DNA of 64,000 bases, taken from the NCBI GenBank assembly GCA_963743425.1, contig CAVUPU010000004.1, positions 1,086,362 to 1,150,361 on the forward strand. The letters are read 5' to 3'. Below the pieces are notes generated by a model. The model worked only from the letters and a program-made list of their open reading frames with translations, was not told the DNA's origin and did no database searches. Below, piece after piece: positions 47,747 to 56,613 of this stretch; within the stretch, counting starts at the first letter, position 1, and every line of letters starts with the position of its first letter. A program made the position numbers and the translations under genes. This DNA comes from JAJVID01 sp963743425 (lineage in GTDB: Bacteria > Acidobacteriota > Blastocatellia > RBC074).

Positions 47747-47813
47747 AAATGTTTGTAGTTCCGCCTTCAGGCGGTCAGGCCTGACCGCCTGAAGGCGGAA
47801 CTACAAACATTTT
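47746..47813. repeat. 68-bp perfect palindrome, 'ccgccttcaggcgg' family
   Basis: The two 34-base arms are exact complements with no loop (centre CAGG|CCTG). It starts on the last base of the radical SAM stop codon and ends four bases before the TGGAGGG ribosome site of the amidohydrolase. It is related to 29706-29776 and 62155-62246. Confidence 0.92.
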
Positions 47814-47825
47814 CTGGAGGGTCCA

Positions 47826-48908
47826 ATGATCAGAAGAGATTTCCTGAAAACGGCCGGGATCGCCGGCGCCGCCGCGCTGACTGAAGGCGCAGGGCAGACT
47901 CAAACAACCCGGCCAACACCCGGTCGCAAACTCGATCTGCACACGCATTACTACCCGGAGTCCTTCTTTCAAAAGATCCGCGAGACTCCTTCGGAGTTCT
48001 CCTTCGACAAAGACCCGACCGGGCAAACCATCATCAAATATCGCGGCGCGCGCTTCTTCGGCGTCACGCCGCCGATGACCGACGTCAACAAGCGGATCGA
48101 GGACATGGACCGCGTGGGGATTGACGTGGAAGTGGTCTCGCTCTCGACGCCGAACGTCTTCTTCGTCGACGCGCAGCGCCAGCGAGAAGTCGCCCGGATG
48201 GTCAACGACTCTTACGCCGAGCTGGTGGCCAAACATCCGAAGCGGTTCAAAGGCTTCGCCTCCATCCCGATGGACGCGCCCGACGCTGCGCTCAAAGAGC
48301 TGCGCCGCGCGATTGACGATCTGAAGCTGAACGGCGTGATCCTGCTCAGCAACATCCGCGGCGCCTCGCTGACCGCGCCGGCCTACCGCCCCTTCTTCGA
48401 AGAGGCCAACCGAATGAAGCTGTGCATCCTGCTGCATCCGATGCTGCCCGCCAACTCCGAGCCTTTCCGCGAGTATGTCTTAGGCCCGATCATCGGCTTT
48501 CCATTCGACACCACGCTGGCCGTGGCCCGGATGTGCTACGACGGGCTGTTGCGCGATTTTCCCGAAATCCGCTGGATCATCGCGCACATCGGCGGCGCCG
48601 TCCCGTATTTGATGGAGCGCATGGACAACGGCTTCCGCGACTTCGCCGAATGCCGCGCAAAGATCGATCAACTGCCGAGCGTCTATTTGAAGCGGCTCTA
48701 TTACGACACCGTCACCTTCAGCCCTTACACGTTGAACATGGCGCGGGATCTGGTGGGCGCGGATCATCTGGTGATGGGCAGCGATTATCCGCATAAGCTG
48801 GGTTCGATCGATCGGGCGGTCTCTTCGATTGAGGGCTTGAACATTCCTCAGAGCGAGAAGCAGAAGATATTTGAAGGGACGGCGCTGTCCATCCTGAACA
48901 ATGTTTAG
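47826..48908 (+). CDS. Tat-exported amidohydrolase family 2 protein (ACMSD-like)
   Basis: 360 residues; TGGAGGGTCCA precedes the ATG. Twin-arginine-type leader MIRRDFLKTAGIAGAAALTE (the RRDFLK pattern). TIM-barrel metal site: HxH in KLDLHTHYYP, His in CILLHPMLP, HIGGAVPYL, and the Asp of LVMGSDYPHKLG. This is the amidohydrolase-2 family of decarboxylases and hydrolases (ACMSD, 5-carboxyvanillate decarboxylase relatives). The Tat signal implies export of a folded metalloenzyme. Could be co-transcribed with the radical SAM gene through a palindromic spacer. Confidence 0.9.
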   Translation: MIRRDFLKTAGIAGAAALTEGAGQTQTTRPTPGRKLDLHTHYYPESFFQKIRETPSEFSFDKDPTGQTIIKYRGARFFGVTPPMTDVNKRIEDMDRVGIDVEVVSLSTPNVFFVDAQRQREVARMVNDSYAELVAKHPKRFKGFASIPMDAPDAALKELRRAIDDLKLNGVILLSNIRGASLTAPAYRPFFEEANRMKLCILLHPMLPANSEPFREYVLGPIIGFPFDTTLAVARMCYDGLLRDFPEIRWIIAHIGGAVPYLMERMDNGFRDFAECRAKIDQLPSVYLKRLYYDTVTFSPYTLNMARDLVGADHLVMGSDYPHKLGSIDRAVSSIEGLNIPQSEKQKIFEGTALSILNNV

Positions 48909-49409
48909 CCAGAATCTCACCAGCAAAGGCCTTGGAGATATAATGAGATCCACTATATCGGCTCTTTAGGAATTCGCATGGAAATGAGGTCACGCAAAGA
49001 GACTGACCTAATGTTTTCAATAGTTTAGAGGAATGAGCGCGCTGCCGTAGAGCGAATTCCACACGATTTCCCAAAGAGCCTCTATATCTCCTCTGTAGAG
49101 TGATAGCACAGACCAAAAAACGTAAGAATTCGCCGGGTAATAGTTCGATAGGAAATCGGTTATCGGCCAACACAAATAGGGCAGATAAGCGTTTGAGTGG
49201 GGCATGGACAGAGATAAACAATCGGACTATGCTCTGTGGTGATGTGGCGCGCATTCGACATCACTGCAGAAGACTGCGTACGCACTCCGCCAGCAGTGCG
49301 TGCAGTCTCAGTGTCACTCTGGCAGCAGATGCGATTGCGAGAGATTCGCTGCACCGGGTATGAAAGAAAGGTTGCGATCTTATGCCAACAGGTCACACAG
49401 ATTGGTAAT
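48909..49409. other. Gene-poor left edge of the AT-rich island
   Basis: About 500 bases without a convincing gene; several short frames on both strands lack protein-like features. Composition shifts from GC-rich to AT-richer here. A small imperfect hairpin (GACTGCGTACGCACT against AGTGCGTGCAGTC, 49271-49307) could be a regulatory site for the downstream operon. No integrase, tRNA or clear direct repeat was seen. Confidence 0.5.
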
Positions 49410-49682
49410 ATGAAAGCTAAGACCGCAAAGTTGCGCGAGCGGCCTGGGAAGAATGCACAGAACTCTTCCAAATTGCCTTCCGGTGATTCGTTATTCCAGC
49501 AGACGAAATTCACGTATAGACCAACAGGCCACGAACAGACGTGGATCGGAGCCCGGATCTCAGACCAGTCAGTTATAAACAGTGTGGATGCTCGTTGCTT
49601 GATGATGATCCGCAGCCAGCGTGAGTATTTCCGAACTTTGATGATTACAAAAGAAAAAGGAAATCGAAGGAGTAATAGGTGA
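49410..49682 (+). CDS. Small basic protein at the head of the island operon
   Basis: 90 residues if the ATG at 49410 is used (MKAKTAKLRERPGKNAQNSS...). Basic and rich in Lys/Arg, no recognised domain. Its TGA overlaps the GTG of the next gene (GTGA), and it supplies the AAGGAG ribosome site, so translation may be coupled. It could be a small DNA-binding or regulatory component, or merely an open leader. Confidence 0.4.
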   Translation: MKAKTAKLRERPGKNAQNSSKLPSGDSLFQQTKFTYRPTGHEQTWIGARISDQSVINSVDARCLMMIRSQREYFRTLMITKEKGNRRSNR

Positions 49683-51970
49683 TAAAAGCTAAAGACAAAT
49701 CATCACCTGATAAATTGCAAGCCAATAAGCTTGGATTCTCCGTGGATAGCAGCCTGCTCTTCCAGTTGGGGGAACAACTCGTTGCTAAGCCATCTATTGC
49801 ATTGGCTGAATTAGTGAAAAACGCTTATGACGCAGACGCTACCAAAGTAACGGTAACTTTTGAAAATATAGGTAAACCTGGTGGAACAATCATAGTTGAA
49901 GATGACGGTCATGGCATGGTCTTTGAAGAAGTTCAAGGTTGTTGGATGCGAATTGCTACAGCGGCTAAAAGGCGGGATCGCGTATCCAGAATCTATCGTC
50001 GCCCGCTCACTGGCGCAAAAGGAATTGGTCGCTTTGCCGCCCGCCGCTTGGGAGCAAAGCTAACCCTTCAATCCATCGCTGAAAGAGATAATGGTATTAT
50101 AGAAAGCATCATTGTAGTATTTGATTGGAAGAAGGATTTTCTCGAAGGGTATGAACTAAATAAGGTAACAGTGCCATTCACCAGAGAAGTAGCACCGCCT
50201 GGGACTCAGACAGGAGTCTATTTATTCATAGAGCAAGCTCGCGATGCATGGACTGAAGAGTATTTAAGCGACTTGCGTCGTGATCTCTTAAGTCTTCAGA
50301 ATCCATTTCCTGACCTTGTCGTCAAATCTTTCAATTCTCGTGGCGCAAAGAATACAATAACAAAGAAAGTAGTTAAAGGAAAGCGCCCACCTCAAGATCC
50401 AGGCTTTAACCTCGAATTGGATGTGTCGGGATCAGGAAAGTTAGATAAGTTGTCAGGCGACCTAGGAGAAGCGTTTTTAGGGACTGCTTTCGCCAGGTTA
50501 GATGGCTGGGTGGATAAGAAAGGCATCGCCCATTATGGTATTGAAGTATTGAAAACCGGAGATACAGATACCCTCATAGATCAATCTCATGATTATGTCG
50601 GACTAGAGAATGCCCGCCTGCGCGTTTACCTGATGATTTATAAGGAAGAGTTTTACAAAGGGACTGACTTCGGGTTGAGAGCAGCCCAAGTTAAGGGACG
50701 TCAGGAAGGAGGGATCCGAATATACCTGGACGGGTTCAGAGTGTTCCCTTATGGCGAACCGGGTGTTGACTGGTTGCAGCTTGACGAATATGCCGCCAAA
50801 AATATTGACTTGGCGACCGCAATCAAGCCTTCAGAAAAAGTACTGGAAATCCGCAACTCCATACAAGGACGCCCATTCTTGTTGATACCGAAAAACAATC
50901 AGGTGTTTGGGGCAGTAGCACTGTCTCAGTCACAACATAAAATTGAGATTAACGTCACCCGCGATCGCCTTATTGAAACACCAACCGTCAGAAATCTGCG
51001 GCTCTTCGTCCAAAACGGGATTTACTGGGCAGGCTTGAAATATGCGGCGTATAGCGCAGAGCAGCGGGCCAAAAGAAAAAAGGACAAAGCCAAATCTGTA
51101 CCGCAAATTATAGAAGAGGCTAAAACGGCGGTTTCTGCGTTGACGGACATACCTGAAGAGCAACGCCAAGTGATATTGTGGAATCTTGATCAGGCAGCCG
51201 ACCAGGCCGAAGAGGAAGAACAAAACCACATCAGTGAAGTATCAATGCTTAGGGTTCTGGCCTCGGCTGGAACTACCATCGCTTTGATGAACCATCAATT
51301 ACGAGCACTAAATGGGGCGGTACTAAGAAGCGAACAAGAGCTGTTACGTCTACGTACAGAGGTTCCTCCTCAATTAGGAGGCCGTTTCGACGAGATTGCT
51401 AAGCAAATCTCTGACTGGCGTGAGACAATGGAATTACAGACATCGCAACTAGGTTTTCTTCTTTCACCTGATGCCCGCCAGCGCCGCCGACATCATGTCC
51501 TATATGAAGTAGTAGAGGACGTTAGCAAGCCACTTTCTTATTACATGAAGAAATTTGGTGTTAAGTTTACCAATAATGTTCCACGAAACTTTCGAACCCC
51601 AGCTATCTATAGGTCGGAACTCTACTCGATCCTGATTAATCTGTTGTCAAATGCTCTAAAGGCAGTGCATGGCCAGCCTGAACGGTCCGTAATTGTCGAA
51701 GCAGAGAAGGTTGATAAAAAATTGCTTCTCAGAATGAAAGATACGGGCGTTGGGCTACCACCCGAACGACGAGAAATTTCTTTCAAACCTTTTGTTACGT
51801 CGAGCATCCCCAATCCAGTACTTGGTGTAGGTACAGGGCTTGGCTTAAAGGTTGTGAAGGATATCCTCGATCTTTATGACGGATATGCTCAATTCATTGA
51901 TGCTGAGAAACCTTGGAGTACCTGTATCGAGATTGCAATCCCTGATAAAGGAGTGACTAATGGCAATTAA
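49679..51970 (+). CDS. Double-GHKL ATPase: MutL/MORC-like N-terminus plus histidine-kinase C-terminus
   Basis: 763 residues from GTG (AAGGAGTAATAG upstream). The N-terminal GHKL ATPase has ALAELVKNAYDADATKVTVT (about residue 40), VEDDGHGM, and GAKGIGRFAARRLG, like the MutL/Hsp90/MORC branch. The C-terminal ATPase is of histidine-kinase type: LINLLSNALKAV (about 652), DTGVGLPP (688), GTGLGLKVVKDIL (718). Between them is a coiled, acidic stretch with a DHp-like helix ATIALMNHQLRALNG-like (TTIALMNHQLRALNGAVLRS; His near 538). No signal or membrane segment, so cytosolic. It overlaps the receiver gene by 11 bases. Such two-ATPase proteins occur in bacterial conflict loci; the exact role is unknown. 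Confidence 0.85.
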   Translation: MIKAKDKSSPDKLQANKLGFSVDSSLLFQLGEQLVAKPSIALAELVKNAYDADATKVTVTFENIGKPGGTIIVEDDGHGMVFEEVQGCWMRIATAAKRRDRVSRIYRRPLTGAKGIGRFAARRLGAKLTLQSIAERDNGIIESIIVVFDWKKDFLEGYELNKVTVPFTREVAPPGTQTGVYLFIEQARDAWTEEYLSDLRRDLLSLQNPFPDLVVKSFNSRGAKNTITKKVVKGKRPPQDPGFNLELDVSGSGKLDKLSGDLGEAFLGTAFARLDGWVDKKGIAHYGIEVLKTGDTDTLIDQSHDYVGLENARLRVYLMIYKEEFYKGTDFGLRAAQVKGRQEGGIRIYLDGFRVFPYGEPGVDWLQLDEYAAKNIDLATAIKPSEKVLEIRNSIQGRPFLLIPKNNQVFGAVALSQSQHKIEINVTRDRLIETPTVRNLRLFVQNGIYWAGLKYAAYSAEQRAKRKKDKAKSVPQIIEEAKTAVSALTDIPEEQRQVILWNLDQAADQAEEEEQNHISEVSMLRVLASAGTTIALMNHQLRALNGAVLRSEQELLRLRTEVPPQLGGRFDEIAKQISDWRETMELQTSQLGFLLSPDARQRRRHHVLYEVVEDVSKPLSYYMKKFGVKFTNNVPRNFRTPAIYRSELYSILINLLSNALKAVHGQPERSVIVEAEKVDKKLLLRMKDTGVGLPPERREISFKPFVTSSIPNPVLGVGTGLGLKVVKDILDLYDGYAQFIDAEKPWSTCIEIAIPDKGVTNGN

Positions 51971-53030
51971 GGTGCTTTATATTGACGACGAGGCCCAACC
52001 GAGTAGCGGGGAAGCACAACACATTAGTGATCTTCTAAACAAGCCCGGTGAGTTCGAATGTGTGCTGGAGCTGCCTCCAAAGACGTTCTCCAAACTGCCC
52101 AACGAACTACTTGACGCTCTGCTCGTTGACCACGATTTGAGTAGCGCACCTGAAGGAAACGATCCAGTTAGTTATATGGGAAGCACTTTAGCCTCAGAAA
52201 TGAGAATGCGGCAGCCTTCCTGCCCTATTGCTCTTGTAACCAGGCTCCATGCTACAGCGGCCAAGTGGCAGGAACAATTTCTGCGCCAGAGTAACGATCT
52301 GGACGTGATAATTGACAAAGATGAAATTCTCAAAACGCCGGAGAGAGTAAGGACGACTATTTCTATTCTCGCTGAAGGCTTCAAAGCACTTGAAGGTGTG
52401 AGCGGGCGAGCTTGGGAAACAGTCTTGGAACTGATGGGAGCCGATGACTCAGAAGCGAATCAACTGCGGGAGGCAGGGCCGCCCGTTGCCAATGGACAAT
52501 GGAATCTTCCTCAAACAGCAAAATGGATTCGCACCATCGTGATGGGATATCCGGGAATTTTGTATGATGAACTAACAACAGCTACCCGGTTAGGAATAGA
52601 TATGGAGTCTTTTAGACATTCCCTCATGCAGCAATTATTAGAACCCGCCCGCTATCGTGGAGTGTTCAGCGGTGATGAAGATCGGTGGTGGCGAGGACGG
52701 GTGTTTAATACTGCGCAAAGTTTGATGCTGAAGCATAACCTCCAAGGAACGGTTTCTGATCGGTTCCGAGAAGCCTATCACCGCGAGTTTGACGAGGTTC
52801 TAACCCCATCCATCTGCATCTTTGACCTAACCCCGACCGCAGACTGGGTCTGCTACATCTTGAAAAAACCGGTCAAACAGGAAAACTCAGTTCCTTATTA
52901 CCCTGACAGTCGTCCATCAGTTATGGATCAGGCTCGCGTTTCATTCACTGCGATTAAAGGGTCAGACGCGTTTGACGAAAGCCTCGTGGACGCGGACAGC
53001 TTCGATCTGGTTAAATCGCTTTGGGAGTAA
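51960..53030 (+). CDS. Receiver-domain protein with unknown C-terminal domain
   Basis: 356 residues. The N-terminal 130 residues form a response-regulator receiver: acidic pair in IKVLYIDDEAQ, phospho-acceptor Asp in ALLVDHDLSSAP, Thr in CPIALVTRLH, Lys in DVIIDKDEIL. The remaining 220 residues (WIRTIVMGYPGILYDELTTA, RWWRGRVFNTAQSLMLKHNL, IFDLTPTADWVCYILKKPVK) match no output domain I know and lack a helix-turn-helix signature. Overlap with the kinase-like gene makes it the obvious phosphorylation partner. The unusual output suggests an effector rather than a transcription factor. Confidence 0.8.
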   Translation: MAIKVLYIDDEAQPSSGEAQHISDLLNKPGEFECVLELPPKTFSKLPNELLDALLVDHDLSSAPEGNDPVSYMGSTLASEMRMRQPSCPIALVTRLHATAAKWQEQFLRQSNDLDVIIDKDEILKTPERVRTTISILAEGFKALEGVSGRAWETVLELMGADDSEANQLREAGPPVANGQWNLPQTAKWIRTIVMGYPGILYDELTTATRLGIDMESFRHSLMQQLLEPARYRGVFSGDEDRWWRGRVFNTAQSLMLKHNLQGTVSDRFREAYHREFDEVLTPSICIFDLTPTADWVCYILKKPVKQENSVPYYPDSRPSVMDQARVSFTAIKGSDAFDESLVDADSFDLVKSLWE

Positions 53031-53038
53031 TCTCACGT

Positions 53039-53821
53039 ATGGACCCGAACAAGGTACAAGCGTCTCTGCGACAAATTGCCAAGATTTACAGCAAAATACT
53101 GGATGACGAATCAAGATCAATCGTGATTCCAAGTGCAATCGCTGGAGTTAAGGCAAGCCGCGAGAAGTATGATCTTGACAAGCGGAACGCATCAAGAGGA
53201 ATCGTACCAACCTCATGGGGCTATACAATTGCCCACAACCAACCCCTCAGATTTATCAGGTCAGAGGCAAGAGACCTTGACTTGCACGTAGATATCTACT
53301 GTATTATCCAGTGGAAGGACGAAGATATTCCAATCAGACAAGATATTAAAGTTAGAATTTGGAGTGAGCACGAGAATACGATTTTTAGAACAGGAATAGA
53401 TGCGCTTGAAATCCGAGATCAATTGAATGATTTTGGTCGAAAACATCCTGGCAGGGTGGTTTCGCGATTCCACTTTGATCGAGTTAGCCGTGACTCAAAC
53501 ACAGCAGAAGGAACCACGTTCGATTTTGCCCCGGAGTACCACATTCAGATTGGAGGGGTCCCGGAAAGCTATGAACTGTGCTGGCATCCAAAGAAGGTGA
53601 ATATTCCAAGGTTGATGCATCAGCCAATGGAGTTATTCCTGACCTGCCAGATGATTGCAGCTAACTTTTACTGGCGGGAATATGAGGAGATCAGGAAGAG
53701 AAGGGAATGGAAACAGGAACTGATACAATATCAGAAGCTGCTGCTCATCCCGCACTACCGAAAGTGTATTGACCTGCTTGATAAAAACGAACCGCTACTC
53801 GACAACTTACAGATGAACTGA
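53039..53821 (+). CDS. Unknown protein of the island operon
   Basis: 260 residues from ATG 53039 (GGGAG eleven bases upstream; TTG 53021 is possible). Mixed alpha/beta, no signal peptide or membrane segment. Stretches such as TSWGYTIAHNQPLRFIRSEA, IQWKDEDIPIRQDIKVRIWS and RVVSRFHFDRVSRDSN alternate charged and hydrophobic residues. I recognise no family or catalytic motif. It is third in a tightly packed operon, so it probably works with the double-GHKL and receiver proteins. Its 3' end overlaps the convergent methyltransferase gene by 15 bases. Confidence 0.75.
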   Translation: MDPNKVQASLRQIAKIYSKILDDESRSIVIPSAIAGVKASREKYDLDKRNASRGIVPTSWGYTIAHNQPLRFIRSEARDLDLHVDIYCIIQWKDEDIPIRQDIKVRIWSEHENTIFRTGIDALEIRDQLNDFGRKHPGRVVSRFHFDRVSRDSNTAEGTTFDFAPEYHIQIGGVPESYELCWHPKKVNIPRLMHQPMELFLTCQMIAANFYWREYEEIRKRREWKQELIQYQKLLLIPHYRKCIDLLDKNEPLLDNLQMN

Positions 53822-55534
53822 GCTGGCTTCCTTGGCAGAGGTCGCAAGCGTGTGCATATCGCGAAGAGCCTCTCTGAGCTTATCCTGCATATCTGTGTTA
53901 AATCCGAGAATATCAAAAATGACTCTATCGATACACGCCCGATCATGGTTACTATCGGCCAGATAATTTGCATGAGCGCTTTTTAGCTGCTTTCGTTGCT
54001 GAGCAGTCAACTTCTTGACGTTGAGCATGGGGACTTGTTTGATTTTACCAGGTGCAAGATTGTAAGTTCCTCCCCCGTAAACTTGTGCACAGGAGCGGAG
54101 CATTATCTCTGTAACCGAGCTGGACATTGCCGCCAAATAAACTTCTGTCTCAACCAGAGAAGCTGACACCGGGAGAAACTCAATGAATAGTTCTCCTGGT
54201 ACAAACCTTGCCTTATTCCATACCACTGTGAATGTACGGTAAATTAATCTTGGTATCAGGATTTCGGCCCGTCCGCGGCGTTCAACGGCACTCTTTATAT
54301 TATACCAATTGTCACGATTCGCCTTCTTGATGCGCTTCTTATTGTGATAACCGATAACGGTCGTTTCTTTGCCACGCACCGGAACTTCAACAGTTTCTCC
54401 GCGTAATATATGAGCCAAAGCCCATGTTCCCTGCAATTGCTCTTTGGGTTTAGAACAATGAAAGGTATAGAGAATCGGCTCCTCGCCGACTTCAATTACT
54501 GGTTTATTGAAGTATCTGGAAGATTGGGCGAGTGGCTCTAAAAACTCTGCTTCTATCTGAGTGTCCTGTACCTCGTCGGGCGTTAGGACGAAAAAGTCTT
54601 TGGCCAGAGTCTGCACGCCAATTCTGGTTTCTGCCAGATTTTTAATTGGAGTCATTAACTCATGTGACGCGAGTTCCTTGCACACGTCTGGTGCCTTGAA
54701 ATATCTTCCCCAGGTATCCTCAGCACAAAGTTCCCGACGCTTGATTTTTGTGATCAGAACATCTTCGGGTTTCTTCCTCCTGGGGTTGTCTAGCAATAAT
54801 TGCAAGTCGTGTATCGGTAGTCCATTCTTTAGGCGAATGAATTCAACAGCTTTAGTGGTATTCGTAGCAGGCTTCTTCGTAGCCAATAGCAAGAGAGGCT
54901 TTACGCTTGCGTCAAAGACTCGGCGATCCAAACTAATAAGTCTTTCAATCAGAAAGGATTCCTGCAGTTGTTTTTTGAATGCCTCGCCATAAGAGGTATT
55001 CAGCCAAGAATCTGCTGTAATAACAGCAATCCTGCCACCTGATTTTAGAAGAGGAATTGCTCGCAGGAGAAAGTAGACATAAAGATCTGTCAATCTGTTG
55101 AGATCACTATCAATAATTGACTGGTTAGCATCAATGACGCTGCACCGGATATGATCAACACCCTTTTCATCCAAATAGGCCCTTCGCACGTATGGGGGGT
55201 TTCCCACTAGCGCATCAACTTGTGGGAAATCAATTTTGAAAAAATCACCGAGATGAATGTAAGGAAAATCCGCATCTTTATCCCTTGCTGCTTTAGTGAA
55301 GTTCGAATAAGCGATGCGATCAATCTCAGCTCCATATATCTGATGCTGTGCGATACGCGGCTTCGCCCCAAGTTCACATAATCGTTGATAAGCCGCGAAA
55401 GTAAATACCCCCTCTCCAACACCGACATCCAGCACTTTTTGCTGTGAATTTTGAACTGCCCAAACAGCAAGAAATCGTGCGAAGTCGGGTGGAGTATATA
55501 TTGCTCCTAAACTGCGGGGCAGGTTCTCAGCCAA
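53807..55534 (-). CDS. N6-adenine DNA methyltransferase with target-recognition domain
   Basis: 575 residues from TTG at 55534, which has AGGAGGGG nine bases upstream; the only ATG (55708) lacks a site. SAM-binding motif I LDVGVGEGVFTFAAY, catalytic NPPY in DALVGNPPYVRRAYL (about residue 110), and GGRIAVITADSWLNTSYGEA. The C-terminal half looks like a TaqI/Eco57I-type target-recognition region (GELFIEFLPVSASLVETEVY). No nuclease motif is visible in the chain. Convergent with the three-gene operon; it could be the self-marking half of a restriction-like system or an orphan. Confidence 0.88.
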   Translation of the reverse strand: MAENLPRSLGAIYTPPDFARFLAVWAVQNSQQKVLDVGVGEGVFTFAAYQRLCELGAKPRIAQHQIYGAEIDRIAYSNFTKAARDKDADFPYIHLGDFFKIDFPQVDALVGNPPYVRRAYLDEKGVDHIRCSVIDANQSIIDSDLNRLTDLYVYFLLRAIPLLKSGGRIAVITADSWLNTSYGEAFKKQLQESFLIERLISLDRRVFDASVKPLLLLATKKPATNTTKAVEFIRLKNGLPIHDLQLLLDNPRRKKPEDVLITKIKRRELCAEDTWGRYFKAPDVCKELASHELMTPIKNLAETRIGVQTLAKDFFVLTPDEVQDTQIEAEFLEPLAQSSRYFNKPVIEVGEEPILYTFHCSKPKEQLQGTWALAHILRGETVEVPVRGKETTVIGYHNKKRIKKANRDNWYNIKSAVERRGRAEILIPRLIYRTFTVVWNKARFVPGELFIEFLPVSASLVETEVYLAAMSSSVTEIMLRSCAQVYGGGTYNLAPGKIKQVPMLNVKKLTAQQRKQLKSAHANYLADSNHDRACIDRVIFDILGFNTDMQDKLREALRDMHTLATSAKEASSVHL

Positions 55535-55689
55535 TGACGTACCCCTCCTGGGACTAGTGATCTTAATTAAGACCGCGTATTGTAAGTCAAGTCTATCTAT
55601 ACAATATATAGGAGTTGCGATTGGATATAATACAACACTTAGTCTATAAAAAGCAAAGTCCCTTTGTTTTAGTGAGAATTTGTAGTTGC

Positions 55690-55810
55690 TCTGTAGTGCC
55701 CTCAGCACCGATTCTGCCGCAATACCACGCGGTTAACCCCCATAGTGAAGAGTTCCCGCTGAGTGCCAGCGTGATCTGATATTCGGTCTGCAAAACATTG
55801 ACAATCGTAT
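55690..55810 (-). pseudogene. Relic of an alpha-hydroxy-acid oxidase C-terminus
   Basis: The minus strand reads VNVLQTEYQITLALSGNSSLWGL, clearly homologous to INILQTEFRIAMALTGRPSLLSI at the end of the intact oxidase at 56614. Only this terminal piece remains, with no start and diverged flanks. It marks the right edge of the AT-rich island and suggests an old duplication or insertion at a second oxidase copy. Confidence 0.72.
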
Positions 55811-55897
55811 CTTGCCACAGCGCGAAGCATTTCTGGCACGTCTGGCGACCGTGATGAGGCCGTGCTAGATTGCCAAAAGACAAATCAGAGGTAAGTC

Positions 55898-56149
55898 ATG
55901 ATGTCAACTGTCACCACTTCTCACATCGAGCTTGACGCAGAAGGGCGGACGTGGATTGCACGCGCTAGCACCAAAGTGATCGAGATTGTCCTCGACAAAT
56001 TGGCTTGGGGCTGGAATCCCGAAGAAATATGCTTGCAACACCCGCACCTCTCGCTCGCCCAAGTTCACGCTACGCTCTCTTGCTACTACAATCACCGGGA
56101 TAAGTTGGACGCTGAATCGCCGCGCAGATGCACGGGCACTAAGAGTTGA
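55898..56149 (+). CDS. DUF433 family protein (antitoxin-like)
   Basis: 83 residues. HIELDAEGRTWIARASTKVI, EIVLDKLAWGWNPEEICLQHP and HLSLAQVHATLSCYYNHRDK follow the DUF433 pattern, a small helix-turn-helix protein commonly paired with a PIN-like (DUF5615) toxin. The expected toxin is not found downstream: 56150-56256 shows no suitable frame. An orphan or decayed toxin-antitoxin unit. AGAGGTAAGTC precedes the ATG. Confidence 0.82.
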   Translation: MMSTVTTSHIELDAEGRTWIARASTKVIEIVLDKLAWGWNPEEICLQHPHLSLAQVHATLSCYYNHRDKLDAESPRRCTGTKS

Positions 56150-56256
56150 GAGCGCATGCGGAAATTTGCTTCTGCGACAGAAGCCGCGCGCGCTCGGCAA
56201 ATTGCGATGAGTGTCAGCATGCATTTCGATGTCCCTGAGGCCTTTGAGATAGTAGT

Positions 56257-56526
56257 TTACTGCCCGCGAAGCACGCGGCTGATCGGTTCGTCGTCCGCGT
56301 TCACTTCGACAATGAGATCGCCGCCCCGCCGCCCAAAATAGTCCTTCGGTCCGTAATTGACACGCCATACTGTGCGTCCGTCCGTCACTCGCTGAGTCAC
56401 GCTGATCATGCAATTCAATAAGTCAATTCCTAATTCGCGCGCTTTCTTATTGGCCGCCGCCAGCGCCCGGGCGATTGAAATAGCGATATCATCCTGAAGC
56501 ACTTCTGCCGTCAAAAGCATTGCCAT
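56257..56526 (-). CDS. Small conserved-looking hypothetical protein
   Basis: 89 residues from the ATG at 56526 (CGAAGGAGTTTAACT upstream, excellent spacing). A helical N-terminus (AISIARALAAANKKARELGI) is followed by a beta-rich end (VTDGRTVWRVNYGPKDYFGR, DLIVEVNADDEPISRVLRGQ) reminiscent of PepSY-like small domains. No signal peptide. Function unknown. The clear ribosome site and GC-rich codon use make it a real gene. Confidence 0.72.
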   Translation of the reverse strand: MAMLLTAEVLQDDIAISIARALAAANKKARELGIDLLNCMISVTQRVTDGRTVWRVNYGPKDYFGRRGGDLIVEVNADDEPISRVLRGQ

Positions 56527-56613
56527 AGTTAAACTCCTTCGTTCGAGAATCGCGGTTCGGAACCGACGGATCATTCAAAATAGCGAAGCCTGAGGCAGGC
56601 ATTTTCCTCCTCT

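Noticed and set aside
48909..49409. Integrase or tRNA attachment site at the left island edge
   Set aside because: No tRNA, integrase fragment or direct repeat could be recognised there; the mode of acquisition remains open.
49679..53821. Assignment of the island to the Detocs two-component defence system
   Set aside because: The kinase-like protein has two GHKL domains and the receiver protein lacks the phosphorylase-type effector expected for Detocs; gene order also differs.
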